Origin: Candidatus Kapaibacterium sp.
Lineage (GTDB): Bacteria; Bacteroidota; Ignavibacteria; Kapaibacteriales; UBA4661
Direction of reading: 5' to 3'
Assembly (NCBI GenBank): GCA_025455065.1
Contig: JALONG010000048.1
Location: forward strand, 1 to 64,000
Length of the DNA: 64,000 nt
The position numbers and the translations under genes are program-made. Under the pieces are notes generated by a model that had not been told where the DNA came from, did not search any database, and worked only from the letters and a program-made list of their open reading frames with translations. Below, piece by piece: positions 52,147-61,070 of the stretch. Positions within the stretch are counted from its first letter, which is position 1, and each line of letters begins with the position of its first letter.

Positions 52147-53145
52147 TTAATACTCCGATTCTGTGGGTTTGTTCTGGACAATTTCCTCAATGCGGTTGAT
52201 AACGTCTTCCGTAAGTTTGGGAACAGTGGCAAGCGAAGCAATATTCTCCTGTAATTGTGCGGTTTTGGAAGCGCCTAAAATAACCGTACTGACATTCGGA
52301 TTTTTCACGCACCATGCAATAGCAAGTTGTGGAAGTGTTGCGCCAAGTTCTTGGGCAAGCGGTTTCAGAAGCTCGGTTTTGCGAATATTTTCTTCGGTCA
52401 GTATGTTGTTTTTGAGCCAATCCAAGCCTTTTCGTGCCAAGCGAGTTCCTTCGTCAACACCTGATGAATACTTGCCCGTCAGTACACCAGATGCAAGGGG
52501 CGACCAAATTGTCGTGCCTAAGCCAATCGTGCTGTAAAGTCGCTTGTATTCTTGTTCTATGCGGTCGCGGTGGTAAAGGTGATATTGCGGTTGCTCCATT
52601 GTCGGCGGAATAAGATTATATTGCCGTGCAACCGAATATGCCTCTGTAATTTGTTGAGCGCTCCATTCTGACGTTCCCCAATACAACACTTTCCCTTGCT
52701 GAATGAGTGTATTCATAGCCCAAACGGTTTCTTCAATCGGTGTGTTTTTATCGGGGCGGTGGCAAAAATACAAATCTAGATATTCTACCTGAAGGCGCTT
52801 TAATGCTGCATTGCAGGCTTCAACGACGTGTTTGCGAGAAAGTCCGAGCTGATTGGGTTTGTCGCCGCCCCAATACACTTTGCTAGAAACAAGAAATGTC
52901 GTTCTGTCCCAATCAAATTTTTTCAATAATTTCCCCATAACCAATTCCGAGCGCCCGTGCGCATACGCTTCGGCATTGTCGAAAAAATTCATTCCTGCTT
53001 CGTAACTTGTGCGCATAAGGTCTTCGGCGGTGTCGTCGCTAATTTGACTGCCAAACGTCAGCCAAGAACCGAGAGACAACACGCTTACTTGCAAGCCGGA
53101 AGAGCCTAATCGGCGATATTCCATAGGAGGAAGGTGTGCAACCAT
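52147..53145 (-). CDS. Aldo/keto reductase (YghZ/K+ channel beta-subunit type)
   Basis: 332 residues, TIM-barrel NADPH oxidoreductase. The catalytic tetrad is visible: D56 (FFDNAEAY), Y61, K89 (LVSSKV) and H129 (LYFCHR). The sequence GSWLTFGSQISDD and YWGTSEWSAQQI place it near YghZ and Kv-beta. The C-terminus has the NADP-binding VILGASKTAQLQEN. The start could be the ATG at 53124 (MEYRRLG). It probably reduces small aldehydes; a precise substrate cannot be given. Confidence 0.93.
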   Translation of the reverse strand: MVAHLPPMEYRRLGSSGLQVSVLSLGSWLTFGSQISDDTAEDLMRTSYEAGMNFFDNAEAYAHGRSELVMGKLLKKFDWDRTTFLVSSKVYWGGDKPNQLGLSRKHVVEACNAALKRLQVEYLDLYFCHRPDKNTPIEETVWAMNTLIQQGKVLYWGTSEWSAQQITEAYSVARQYNLIPPTMEQPQYHLYHRDRIEQEYKRLYSTIGLGTTIWSPLASGVLTGKYSSGVDEGTRLARKGLDWLKNNILTEENIRKTELLKPLAQELGATLPQLAIAWCVKNPNVSTVILGASKTAQLQENIASLATVPKLTEDVINRIEEIVQNKPTESEY

Positions 53146-53523
53146 GATAATTCCTTTGTTGGTGAGTGATTGGGTGAGGGATGCTTTGTTGTCCGCATGC
53201 CAAATTTAGAGAAAACTTATCACACTTTAATTATTTCTTTTGTTAGCACACTTTCGCTTGGCACACTTTTTCGAGGACATCATCCCGAAAACTTCCTTGC
53301 TGTTACGCCATTGACCGAATAGTGCGAACACGAGTAGTTGCAAACACAAGAATGAAGACTAGTTGCAGCCAAATTTTGTAGATGAGCGAAATTTAATGGA
53401 AAATTTCTCTGTGTGATTGCATTTTTTTTGTATATTGCGCCTCGTTGCAGGTAAAACGAGGTTTTACGGCTTTCGTGATGAAACACCAAAACAATTTTTC
53501 ATTCCATTCTTTGTGGACAGGTT
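53146..53523. promoter_or_regulatory. Divergent promoter region
   Basis: About 380 bases between the divergent aldo/keto reductase and response-regulator genes. AT-rich; no gene. A TTTTTTTTGTATATTGCG stretch at about 53424-53441, some 80 nt before the regulator start, could include its promoter, but this is only suggestive. Confidence 0.35.
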
Positions 53524-54006
53524 ATGAAGCCATTAGCGCTTGTTGTGGACGATAATAAAATTACGACGAAACTTCTCAACCGCTATCTCACCCCGGCGGG
53601 ATACAACGTCAAAGAAGCATATGACGGCGTAGAGTGCTTGGAAAAAGTCCAAGAAGAGATGCCGGATGCTATTGTGCTTGACGTAATGATGCCGCGCCTA
53701 GACGGTTACGAGACAGTCAAGCGTCTGAAAGCAGACCCCAAAACCGCAAAGATTCCCGTCGTCATTGTTACGGCGCTCAATGACGTTTCCAACCAAGTTA
53801 AAGCAATTGAATCCGGTGCTGACGATTTCCTTTCCAAGCCGATTGAGGACAAATTGCTTATTGCGAAAGTGAAATTGCTTTCGTCGCTCAGTGTTGCGCA
53901 AAGGCGTGTTGATGCGTTGTCGGAAATGCTCGGTAAATCCTTGAAGGGCGAAGCATCGGCTGATGATGTTCAACAAAAATTGTCGCAGCTTGATATTACG
54001 TTGTAA
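53524..54006 (+). CDS. Receiver-domain response regulator with short C-terminal tail
   Basis: 160 residues. Complete receiver: D9/D10, phosphoacceptor D53 (VLDVMMPRLD), TAL near 83 and K in LSKPIED. The last 40 residues (AQRRVDALSEMLGKSLKGEASADDVQQKL) form a helix with no known output domain. It stands alone with its own terminator, so it could receive phosphate from any of the kinases in the 46-64 kb cluster. Confidence 0.9.
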   Translation: MKPLALVVDDNKITTKLLNRYLTPAGYNVKEAYDGVECLEKVQEEMPDAIVLDVMMPRLDGYETVKRLKADPKTAKIPVVIVTALNDVSNQVKAIESGADDFLSKPIEDKLLIAKVKLLSSLSVAQRRVDALSEMLGKSLKGEASADDVQQKLSQLDITL

Positions 54007-54025
54007 TATCCGTCGAACTTTAATT

Positions 54026-54076
54026 AAGCGCTTGTCGCATGAGCAAAACTCTTGCTCTTACGTCAAGCGCTTTTTG
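54026..54076 (+). terminator. Terminator after the response regulator
   Basis: AAGCGCTTG (54026-54034) pairs with CAAGCGCTT (54063-54071), with inner GAGCAA/TTGCTC pairing, followed by TTTTTG. Confidence 0.8.
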
Positions 54077-54347
54077 TATTTGTGGTAATCGCATCGGTTC
54101 TGCATAGTCTTACGAATAATCATTTGAGGAAACCACAGTTTTTTGAAACGGAAAGATCGGAAAGACACGGCATTCACAGAAAAATCCCATCTTGAGTGTA
54201 AGCATAGGCATTGTCTGATGTTCCTGAAAGATACGTCTCACATAATCCATGTCATCAAAGCCATTCAACCAAATCCATGTGAAAATTCTGATTAGGAATT
54301 GCAAAAAATAAACGGATAAGAGAATACGACACGAGGTGCTGAAAAAT

Positions 54348-54402
54348 CGCTTCAATACTGTGTCTCTTCTTTTCATTCTTCATCATTTATACTTCATACT
54401 TC
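54348..54402 (-). repeat. AAGTATGAAGTATAAATGAT dispersed repeat, inverted copy
   Basis: CGCTTCAATACTGTGTCTC followed by CATCATTTATACTTCATACTT matches, in rearranged form, words in the spacer at 6621-6700 and 31937-31966. Confidence 0.55.
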
Positions 54403-54407
54403 CCTTA

Positions 54408-54518
54408 GTACATTGTTCTTAAAATAAGCCTTTATTAAAAAACAAGTATTAAAGCCACTTTAATTTTTTTTTTATGTCGCATAAATACTTAGTTAAAAAT
54501 AACTGCTTAAATTAAGAA
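54408..54518. repeat. MITE-like element B, copy 2
   Basis: Near-identical to 36464-36569 through AGTACATTGTTCTTAAAATA and AACTGCTTAAATTA, with a longer T-run in the middle. Ends TTCTTAAAATAAGC (54416) and GCTTAAATTAAGAA (54505-54518) are imperfect inverted repeats. Confidence 0.75.
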
Positions 54519-54572
54519 TGATGTGCTTAGTAATCTGCATTAGTCCTGTACATTTGTTGTGAAAAAATTGTG

Positions 54573-55727
54573 ATGGAACTCCTTCTCATATCGCTTCTTA
54601 CATTTGCTGTTACAACGCTTGGTTCGTTTCTTTCGGCTGCTTTTGGTGGTGTTTCGCAGCATCAGCTCACAGAACTTGCTGAAAATGGGGATGAAAATGC
54701 CGAAAAACTTCTGGAGTTTAAGCGCGACAGCGATCCACCACGTTCTGCGCTGTTTTTGATTGATACGATTATCTCAACACTCGGTTGTATTGGCGTCGGT
54801 GGCTATGCCGTTGCTGTCTTTGACAGCGTTCAGGCAATTGCTGTTTCGCTTGCCATGACGCTTGTTCTGTTGATTCTGGGGCGCATTTTGCCTCGTGCGC
54901 TTGGCAAACGCTATGCCGGGGTTGTGGTGAAGTTTACCTCCCGAATGCTGACCTTAACAATGCTCATAATGAAGCCAATTACGGGCGTTGTTGGAGCGTT
55001 TTTGGCGCTCTTTGCTCCACCGGAACGTGCTGACGATGAAATTATTCGTGAGGAGTTAGACGAAATCTTGGAGACCGCACACGATGAAGGATCGCTGGAT
55101 GTTGGGGAATATCAACGCTTGAAAAACTTCGTGCGATTTAATGAAGTATTTGTTTCCGATGTGATGACACCGCGTACTGTGATTTTTTCCTGTCCATGCC
55201 ATCTTACCGTCGAAGAAGCAATTTCGTTGCCCGAAATGCGCCAATATTCGCGTTTTCCTGTTTATGAAGAAGACTCGCTGGATTCCATTGTTGGTTATGT
55301 TTTGACGAAAGATATTTTTTGGGCGCTCATAAGTGGCGAAAAAAATGTGCGCCTACGCGACCTTTCCCGTGAAGTCTATTTTATTCCGGAAAATATTGAC
55401 CTTGATAGGGCGCTGCAAAACTTCTTGGAACGGCGCGAACACTTGTTCGTCGTCGTTGATGAATACGGTGGTGTGGAAGGGTTGCTTACGATGGAAGATG
55501 TCATGGAAACGCTTTTAGGCGCAGAAATCCTTGATGAAGTAGATAAAATCAGTAATCTGCGAGAGTTTGCCGCAAAACACCGCGACGAACGTATTGCTAC
55601 GCTCCGCGCACAAAACGCCCAAGTGGATGATTCCGCAGGAGAACTCACCACTACCGACACAAGCAATGAAGCGCTTATTAAAGAACAGGACAGTAGTGAG
55701 CAAGAAACCCCACGCGAGCCCGAATAA
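54573..55727 (+). CDS. CNNM/CorC-type membrane protein with CBS pair
   Basis: 384 residues. N-terminal CNNM (DUF21) domain with about four membrane segments (1-25, 65-87, 89-112 and 130-150), an acidic linker (EELDEILETAHDEGSLDV) and two CBS domains (VSDVMTPRTVIFSCPC, YVLTKDIF, then LFVVVDEYGGVEGLLTMEDV). The C-terminal CorC/HlyC transporter-associated domain of longer family members is missing; instead there is a Glu/Thr/Ser-rich tail. The family is involved in Mg2+ or Co2+ export. The ATG at 54573 is preferred to a GTG one codon earlier. Confidence 0.88.
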   Translation: MELLLISLLTFAVTTLGSFLSAAFGGVSQHQLTELAENGDENAEKLLEFKRDSDPPRSALFLIDTIISTLGCIGVGGYAVAVFDSVQAIAVSLAMTLVLLILGRILPRALGKRYAGVVVKFTSRMLTLTMLIMKPITGVVGAFLALFAPPERADDEIIREELDEILETAHDEGSLDVGEYQRLKNFVRFNEVFVSDVMTPRTVIFSCPCHLTVEEAISLPEMRQYSRFPVYEEDSLDSIVGYVLTKDIFWALISGEKNVRLRDLSREVYFIPENIDLDRALQNFLERREHLFVVVDEYGGVEGLLTMEDVMETLLGAEILDEVDKISNLREFAAKHRDERIATLRAQNAQVDDSAGELTTTDTSNEALIKEQDSSEQETPREPE

Positions 55728-55772
55728 TTCGCGTTTTTCAATTCATCGGTGTTCTACTTTTTCTTTTTCGGT

Positions 55773-57677
55773 ATGAAAACATTGCAACGTTTTTTTTGTG
55801 TAGCGTTCACGGTATGGAGTGTGTACATTCCGCATGAAATCTTGGCTCAAAGCAAAGAAAATCAAAGCAAAGAAAATCAAAGCAAAGACAGTACGGCAAA
55901 AAAATATACGCTGCCTCAAGAAGTAACCGTTACTGGCAGCAGACTGCCCGATGACGGAAAAAATCCGCGTCGGACGCTGGTTGTTGTGCAGCGCATAGAC
56001 ATTGAGCGCTCGGCAGCCCGTAGCGTGGAGGAAGTTTTGCGGAATCTCGCCGGAGTGGATGTGCGCCAGCGCGGACCACTCGGAGTGCAAGCCGACATCA
56101 GTATTCGCGGAGGAACCTTTGAACAAACCTTGATAATGATTGACGGCGTAAAAATGCTTGACCCGCAGACGGGACATCACGCAATGAACATACCGCTCAC
56201 GCTTGACGATATTGAACGCATTGAGGTTTTGAAAGGTCCCGGCTCTCGTCAATACGGACCCAACGCATTTAACGGTGCTATCAACATCATCACGCGCCGA
56301 CACACTCGCTCTAGCGCTCGTGTACAGGTGATGGGTGGTGAATTTGGCTTGTGGGAAGGTTCGCTGGCAGGCGGAGCACCGCTTACGCTTGGCGAAGGTG
56401 CTACACTCCTGACGCGGGCTTCTTTCCAGCACAGGCGCTCGGCGGGATACCGTCCGAATACGGATTTTGACATAACAACTGCTTCAGGGGGGGCGCAGCT
56501 GCTTGCAGGGGAGAAATTTTCGCTTGATTGGTCGTTGAATTACGTGTCGAAAAATTTCGGTGGAAACGGCTTTTATGCACTCAGTTTTCCGACGCAATAC
56601 GAGGAAACGCGTACTCTTTTTGCGAATTTGACTGCGAATATGGATGTTGGTATTCCTATTCGGCTCACGGCGGCATGGCGGCGAAACAACGATTATTTCA
56701 TCTTGCGCCGCGAAAATCCTGCATTTTACCAAAATTTTCACACCTCCAACACTCTCAGTGTGGAGGCTCAAACAACGCTTACATCCTTGCTTGGCAAAAC
56801 AGCGCTTGGCTCGGAGTATGCCGCAGACCTTTTGGAAAGTACGAATTTAGGCAATCGGCAGCGTACACGCCTCAGTATTTTTGCGGAGCATCAAATCAAG
56901 CCTGTGGAAAATTTGACGCTGGAAATCGGCGCAACAGCGCTTTGGAACAGTGATTGGGGCTGGAATCTTGCTCCAGGCGCAGATATTGGCTGGCAAGTTT
57001 CGGAGAGCCTCACGCTGCGTGGCTCTGTGGCTCAGTCCTTTCGTATTCCCAGTTATACCGAACTTTTCTATAATGACCGCGTAACCCGCAGCAATCCTCT
57101 TGTTCAGCCGGAACGTGCATGGACGTTTGAAATCGGTGGGCGCTGGCGCGAAGGCATCGCAGAAGTACAGGCATCGGTCTTTCGGCGTGATGCGGTGCAG
57201 CTTATTGACTATGTACGTCAATCTACCACCGCACTTTGGCAGGCACAAAATCTGTCTGCTGCCGTTACCAACGGTGCAGACTTTCATCTAACGCTCACAA
57301 CGCGAGATATGATGACGATTTTGGAGCGTATAACCGCAAGTTATACCTATCTCGACCCAAATTTTTCAGTAGAACCCGGTTTGCAATCACGGTATGTCTT
57401 GGAGCAGTTACGCCATCAAGCCGCACTGGTGCTGGATTTACGCTGGTTTGGTCTTATCACCAACCAATGGCGCTTCCGCTACGAACAACGTCTGAATACC
57501 AATCGTGATGCGGCTTTTGTGGACGTGCGATTAGGCTGGGCGGGAAGCGGTTTTGAACTCTATGCCGAAGCCACGAATCTGTTGAATACGGAAGCGTTTG
57601 ATTTTATCGGCTTGCCTCTGCCCGGACGTTGGCTCAGAGCGGGTGCGGCGGTGAATCTTGCGGAAGTTTTTCGATAA
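55773..57677 (+). CDS. TonB-dependent outer-membrane receptor (BtuB-like)
   Basis: 634 residues. Signal peptide, then a short repeated stretch (SKENQSKENQSKDS, from a 15-bp DNA repeat), then the plug domain: EVTVTGSRLP, SVEEVLRNLAGVDVRQRG, SIRGGTFEQTLIMIDGVKM, RIEVLKGPGSRQYGPNAFNGAINIIT. The barrel follows to the C-terminus (LRAGAAVNLAEVF). It is short for the family, closest in style to vitamin B12/heme/siderophore receptors. No substrate-specific partner is adjacent. The ATG at 55773 begins the signal peptide. Confidence 0.92.
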   Translation: MKTLQRFFCVAFTVWSVYIPHEILAQSKENQSKENQSKDSTAKKYTLPQEVTVTGSRLPDDGKNPRRTLVVVQRIDIERSAARSVEEVLRNLAGVDVRQRGPLGVQADISIRGGTFEQTLIMIDGVKMLDPQTGHHAMNIPLTLDDIERIEVLKGPGSRQYGPNAFNGAINIITRRHTRSSARVQVMGGEFGLWEGSLAGGAPLTLGEGATLLTRASFQHRRSAGYRPNTDFDITTASGGAQLLAGEKFSLDWSLNYVSKNFGGNGFYALSFPTQYEETRTLFANLTANMDVGIPIRLTAAWRRNNDYFILRRENPAFYQNFHTSNTLSVEAQTTLTSLLGKTALGSEYAADLLESTNLGNRQRTRLSIFAEHQIKPVENLTLEIGATALWNSDWGWNLAPGADIGWQVSESLTLRGSVAQSFRIPSYTELFYNDRVTRSNPLVQPERAWTFEIGGRWREGIAEVQASVFRRDAVQLIDYVRQSTTALWQAQNLSAAVTNGADFHLTLTTRDMMTILERITASYTYLDPNFSVEPGLQSRYVLEQLRHQAALVLDLRWFGLITNQWRFRYEQRLNTNRDAAFVDVRLGWAGSGFELYAEATNLLNTEAFDFIGLPLPGRWLRAGAAVNLAEVFR

Positions 57678-57734
57678 TAATGCCGACAGCGAAAAATTCT
57701 TGTTCGCAAGCAAACCGTTTAGTAGATTATGAGT

Positions 57735-57778
57735 CTGTGATAAATCCGTGATAAATCTGTGATAAATCTGTGATAACG
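57735..57778 (+). repeat. Four 11-bp tandem repeats
   Basis: Four copies of CTGTGATAAAT (second copy CCGTGATAAAT, last ending AACG) in the spacer after the TonB receptor and about 180 nt before the lipoprotein start. They could be phased with the helix (about one turn each) or be a copy-variable spacer. Confidence 0.8.
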
Positions 57779-57958
57779 TTGCGGGTAACAATAGATTTGA
57801 TAAAAATCTTGAACAAGCTAGCTGAAGACCTCACCAATACTCATGTTGAGGTTGTCGAAGCATCTTCAAACAATGAGTTTCCACAACCGTAAACACCCTA
57901 TAATAAGAACACGAAATTTCTCAACTTCCTTCTTTTTAACCTTTTTTCAGGAGTATCA

Positions 57959-58993
57959 ATGAAACGTCCATTTCACTTGGGTATGGCTCTGGTAGCCGCT
58001 TCGATGGCAATTATTGTGAGCGCTTGCGGTAAAAAAGCCGAAGTGCCGCCGATTGCTGACCTCGACACCTACGAAGACAAATCCATGAATTTTAGCATCA
58101 AATTTCCGAAAAATTGGAAAGGTGCTGTTGAAGCCGGAAAACGTGCTGAATATTACTCTGCGGAGAATATCATGCAGCGTTTCCGCGAGTACAATGAATC
58201 TGAAATTACGGGAGCAAAAATGGCGATTATTGCCAATAAGCTAGAAGGCGCTCCAAACCTTGATAGTATCATTGATGCTACCAAAATTTTCCAAGATGCT
58301 TCGGTATATTCTACACCGGAAAAAGTACAGTTGGACGGCGTAGAAGCGACACGCATTAAATATGCGTACAAATATGCTGACGGTGAATTCAAAGGCGAGC
58401 GCTATTTTGCTATGAAAGACAGCACTGCCGTTACGATTATTGAATTTGAATCCTTTGGCGGCACATTTGACCAATTACATCCGAAATTTGAAGAAATGCT
58501 CAAATCCGTGAAACTCGCTTATTACAAGCCTGTTGTGAAGGATACCACTGGCGGCAAACCCGCAGAAGTCTTCAAACCCGCAGAATCACTTGCTTCTTTC
58601 GATGGAAAGAATTTCTCTATGCAGTATCCGACGAACTTCTCAGGCAAAAATATGGGCGGCGGCTTAGAAACAGTGCAGTTCCAAGGCATTGGCGGTCCGG
58701 CTGATTGTATTATCAACGTTACCGTTACCGACGCTTCCAAACAAAACAATCTTGACCGTATTGTAGAGCAGAACAAAAAACTCTACAAAGCGGCATCGTC
58801 TTCCGCAGCCAAATTGGGTGGCGAAACTGCTGCTTTTATTGAAGATATGCCTGTCAAAGACGTGCGCCGTCGTACCTATTTTGCGGTCAAGGGCAACAAA
58901 CTCTTCAAAGTTACCTTGCAGTGGTTCAAACCAGAGCAGGAAATCTTCCTGCCGACCTTTGAAAAATGCTTAGGTTCGGTTAGTTTGAAGTAA
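57959..58993 (+). CDS. Lipoprotein with two repeated domains
   Basis: 344 residues. Lipobox IVSAC puts the lipidated Cys at 23. Two similar domains of about 140 residues follow (about 40-185 and 205-340), each with FSIKFPKNWKG or FSMQYPTNFSG at the start and MLKSVKL or CLGSVSL at the end, so the protein arose by internal duplication. This resembles PsbP-like folds. A CAGGAG ribosome site lies just upstream, and a strong terminator follows, so it is one gene alone. Function unknown. Confidence 0.85.
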   Translation: MKRPFHLGMALVAASMAIIVSACGKKAEVPPIADLDTYEDKSMNFSIKFPKNWKGAVEAGKRAEYYSAENIMQRFREYNESEITGAKMAIIANKLEGAPNLDSIIDATKIFQDASVYSTPEKVQLDGVEATRIKYAYKYADGEFKGERYFAMKDSTAVTIIEFESFGGTFDQLHPKFEEMLKSVKLAYYKPVVKDTTGGKPAEVFKPAESLASFDGKNFSMQYPTNFSGKNMGGGLETVQFQGIGGPADCIINVTVTDASKQNNLDRIVEQNKKLYKAASSSAAKLGGETAAFIEDMPVKDVRRRTYFAVKGNKLFKVTLQWFKPEQEIFLPTFEKCLGSVSLK

Positions 58994-59019
58994 ACAAAAA
59001 CAAGTGTAACAAGTTGTTC

Positions 59020-59055
59020 AGCAGGCGCTTAGGAAATTCTAAGCGCCTGCTTTTT
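59020..59055 (+). terminator. Terminator after the lipoprotein gene
   Basis: A perfect 13-bp stem (59020-59032 with 59039-59051), 6-nt loop and five T. Strong intrinsic terminator. Confidence 0.9.
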
Positions 59056-59393
59056 ACGAAAAGTCGCAATGGTGAAAAAAATTTTTGGGGTAAAAGTGAG
59101 AAATTTGGTATAATTGCATCGTTGTTATGCTTGTCATGGGTGGCCGTACTACCGAACTTCGGGGGTGCGGCTTTTTTTATGCCGTCAAATGACGGATGTG
59201 TCTGGTGGTAGTGGATGTCAAAAAAGGGAGATATTTTTTATGACAATTACACTTGGACGTTTGTAAATTCCACATTTTATTCTAAATTGAACCTCGCGTA
59301 AAGAATTGCGTATTTCTGAGCAAATCCACGTAATTCTGCCTTGAATCTTCAATTCAATGGAACAATATTTCACCAAACTACTCTACTGTTATC
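59056..59393. promoter_or_regulatory. Intergenic region before a response regulator
   Basis: About 340 AT-rich bases with no gene. It should contain the promoter of the receiver/kinase pair that follows. No clear operator or hairpin seen. Confidence 0.4.
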
Positions 59394-59801
59394 ATGCGCA
59401 TTTTGATTTTGGAAGATGACTTTTTTCAGCGCAAACTGATGGCGCGTTTGCTCATTTCCTACGGGGAATGTGATGTTGCGGCAACTGGACCGGAAGCTGT
59501 GGACGCATTCAAGCGTTCATTAGATGCGAACCGTCCGTATGACCTCATTTTTCTGGATATCATGGTTCCGGGTATGGATGGACAGAAGGTTTTGCGCCAC
59601 ATTCGAGATTTTGAGCAGGAGCGCAATATCGAAGGGCTTTCTCGATCCAAAGTTGTGATGGTAACGGCGTTGGGCGATAAACACAATGTCACGACCGCAT
59701 ACAAAGAAAATTGCGATGCTTATTTGGTAAAACCATATGAAGAAGCCAAATTGGTAGATACTATCAAAAAACTTGGTTTATATCCTGCTAACAAAGCGTA
59801 A
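59394..59801 (+). CDS. Single-domain response regulator
   Basis: 135 residues, receiver only: E7D8D9, phosphoacceptor D55 (IFLDIMVPGMDG), T91 and K113 (YLVKPYEE). No output domain, so it acts by protein contact or as a phosphorelay intermediate. It is 115 nt before the receiver-histidine kinase gene. Confidence 0.93.
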   Translation: MRILILEDDFFQRKLMARLLISYGECDVAATGPEAVDAFKRSLDANRPYDLIFLDIMVPGMDGQKVLRHIRDFEQERNIEGLSRSKVVMVTALGDKHNVTTAYKENCDAYLVKPYEEAKLVDTIKKLGLYPANKA

Positions 59802-59916
59802 AGCAGACAATTTGCGCATAGAGAGCAGTCTGCTCGACAATGCCAACAGTACCGCAACTGTGTGTTAGATATTCCACTGTGAAGAGATTTCTTGCTATTC
59901 TACATTCTACGCAACT

Positions 59917-61014
59917 ATGAAACGAATTTTAGTTATCGAAGATGATGTCAGCCTGCGTGAGTTTATGATAAAGTATTTTCTTGAAAAAGAAGGATACCAA
60001 GTCATTACCGCAGAAAATGGGGAAATTGGCTTAGATAAAGCGAAACAAGACCTGCCCGACTTGATTATTTGTGATATTATGATGCCGAAAATGAATGGCT
60101 ACGAAGTTATTCAAGCGCTCCACGAATATCAACCGACAGCCAGCATACCGTTTATTTTCTTGACAGCCATGAGCGACCGTGCTAATATCCGCGACGGTAT
60201 GAATCTTGGTGCAGACGATTTTTTGACTAAACCCTTTGTCAGCCAAGAACTTATTTCGGCGGTCAATAAGCGTTTAGAGAAAATTCACAATGCCAATAGT
60301 CGAGCAAATGCAAAACTTAAAACGCTGCGCGATAAAATTACCAGTGTGCTTCCACACGAGTTCCGTACACCGCTTTCAACAATTCTTTCGGCTTCGGGTA
60401 TTTTGATTGATGAGGTTGAAACGATTGATAAAGACGAGCTTCGTGAGATGTTAGGATACATCAATACTTCTGCAAAAAGATTGAACCGCTTGATTGAAAA
60501 TTACCTGCTCTATATTAGTCTTGAAAATAACAACACTAGTGACGAGATGCGTAATGAAATAATGCTGTGTACCGAAGATCATGTCCGCGAGTGCATCAGC
60601 AATCAAGTGAAAAAATATAATCGCGTCCAAGATATTGTGTGGCATACCAATATGCCTTCCGGCAATGCTCGTATTGCTATGTCGGAATCATATTTTAATA
60701 AAATTTTGGAAGAAATTGCCGATAATTGCTGTAAATTCTCCGATGCGGGAACACCCATTACGATTTCTGTCAATGCAGAAAACGACCGACTCAGTTTTGA
60801 ATTTACCGACCAAGGTTTGGGTATGACCAAAGAGCAGATTGCGCAAATCGGTGCATTTATGCAATTTAATCGCGAAGTCCGTGAACAGCAAGGCAGCGGC
60901 TTTGGCTTGACGCTCACTAAGCGGATTATCGAAATTCATAAATCAACCTTTAGCATTGAAAGTATTGTCGGAACACAAACTATTGTGCGGTTCTCTGTTC
61001 CGATTGCGCAGTAA
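59917..61014 (+). CDS. Receiver-histidine kinase protein (paralogue of the one at 49401)
   Basis: 365 residues in the order receiver (D53, K105), HisKA (H147 in SVLPHEFRTPLSTILSA), HATPase (EEIADNCCKFSDAGTPI, TDQGLGMTKEQIAQI, GSGFGLTLTKRI). It resembles 49401-50510 along its whole length (shared LPHEFRTPLS, CKFS(P/D)AGTPI and G2 box), so the two arose by duplication. The paired single receiver 115 nt upstream is a probable partner. Confidence 0.92.
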   Translation: MKRILVIEDDVSLREFMIKYFLEKEGYQVITAENGEIGLDKAKQDLPDLIICDIMMPKMNGYEVIQALHEYQPTASIPFIFLTAMSDRANIRDGMNLGADDFLTKPFVSQELISAVNKRLEKIHNANSRANAKLKTLRDKITSVLPHEFRTPLSTILSASGILIDEVETIDKDELREMLGYINTSAKRLNRLIENYLLYISLENNNTSDEMRNEIMLCTEDHVRECISNQVKKYNRVQDIVWHTNMPSGNARIAMSESYFNKILEEIADNCCKFSDAGTPITISVNAENDRLSFEFTDQGLGMTKEQIAQIGAFMQFNREVREQQGSGFGLTLTKRIIEIHKSTFSIESIVGTQTIVRFSVPIAQ

Positions 61015-61070
61015 TATTGTGTAAATCCCACAAAATGTTGATGTAACGCCTTTTAGATCGTTAAGACCGT

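Larger units (their letters stand above)
54077..54572. other. Intergenic region with repeats
   Basis: About 500 AT-rich bases with no convincing gene; a minus-strand frame at 54110-54376 lacks protein-like features. It holds the inverted AAGTATGAAG repeat and MITE-like element B copy 2, and must carry the promoter of the CNNM/CBS gene. Confidence 0.55.

Noticed and set aside
54110-54376. 88-residue minus-strand ORF
   Set aside because: It partly consists of the dispersed AAGTATGAAG repeat, with no recognisable domain or signal.
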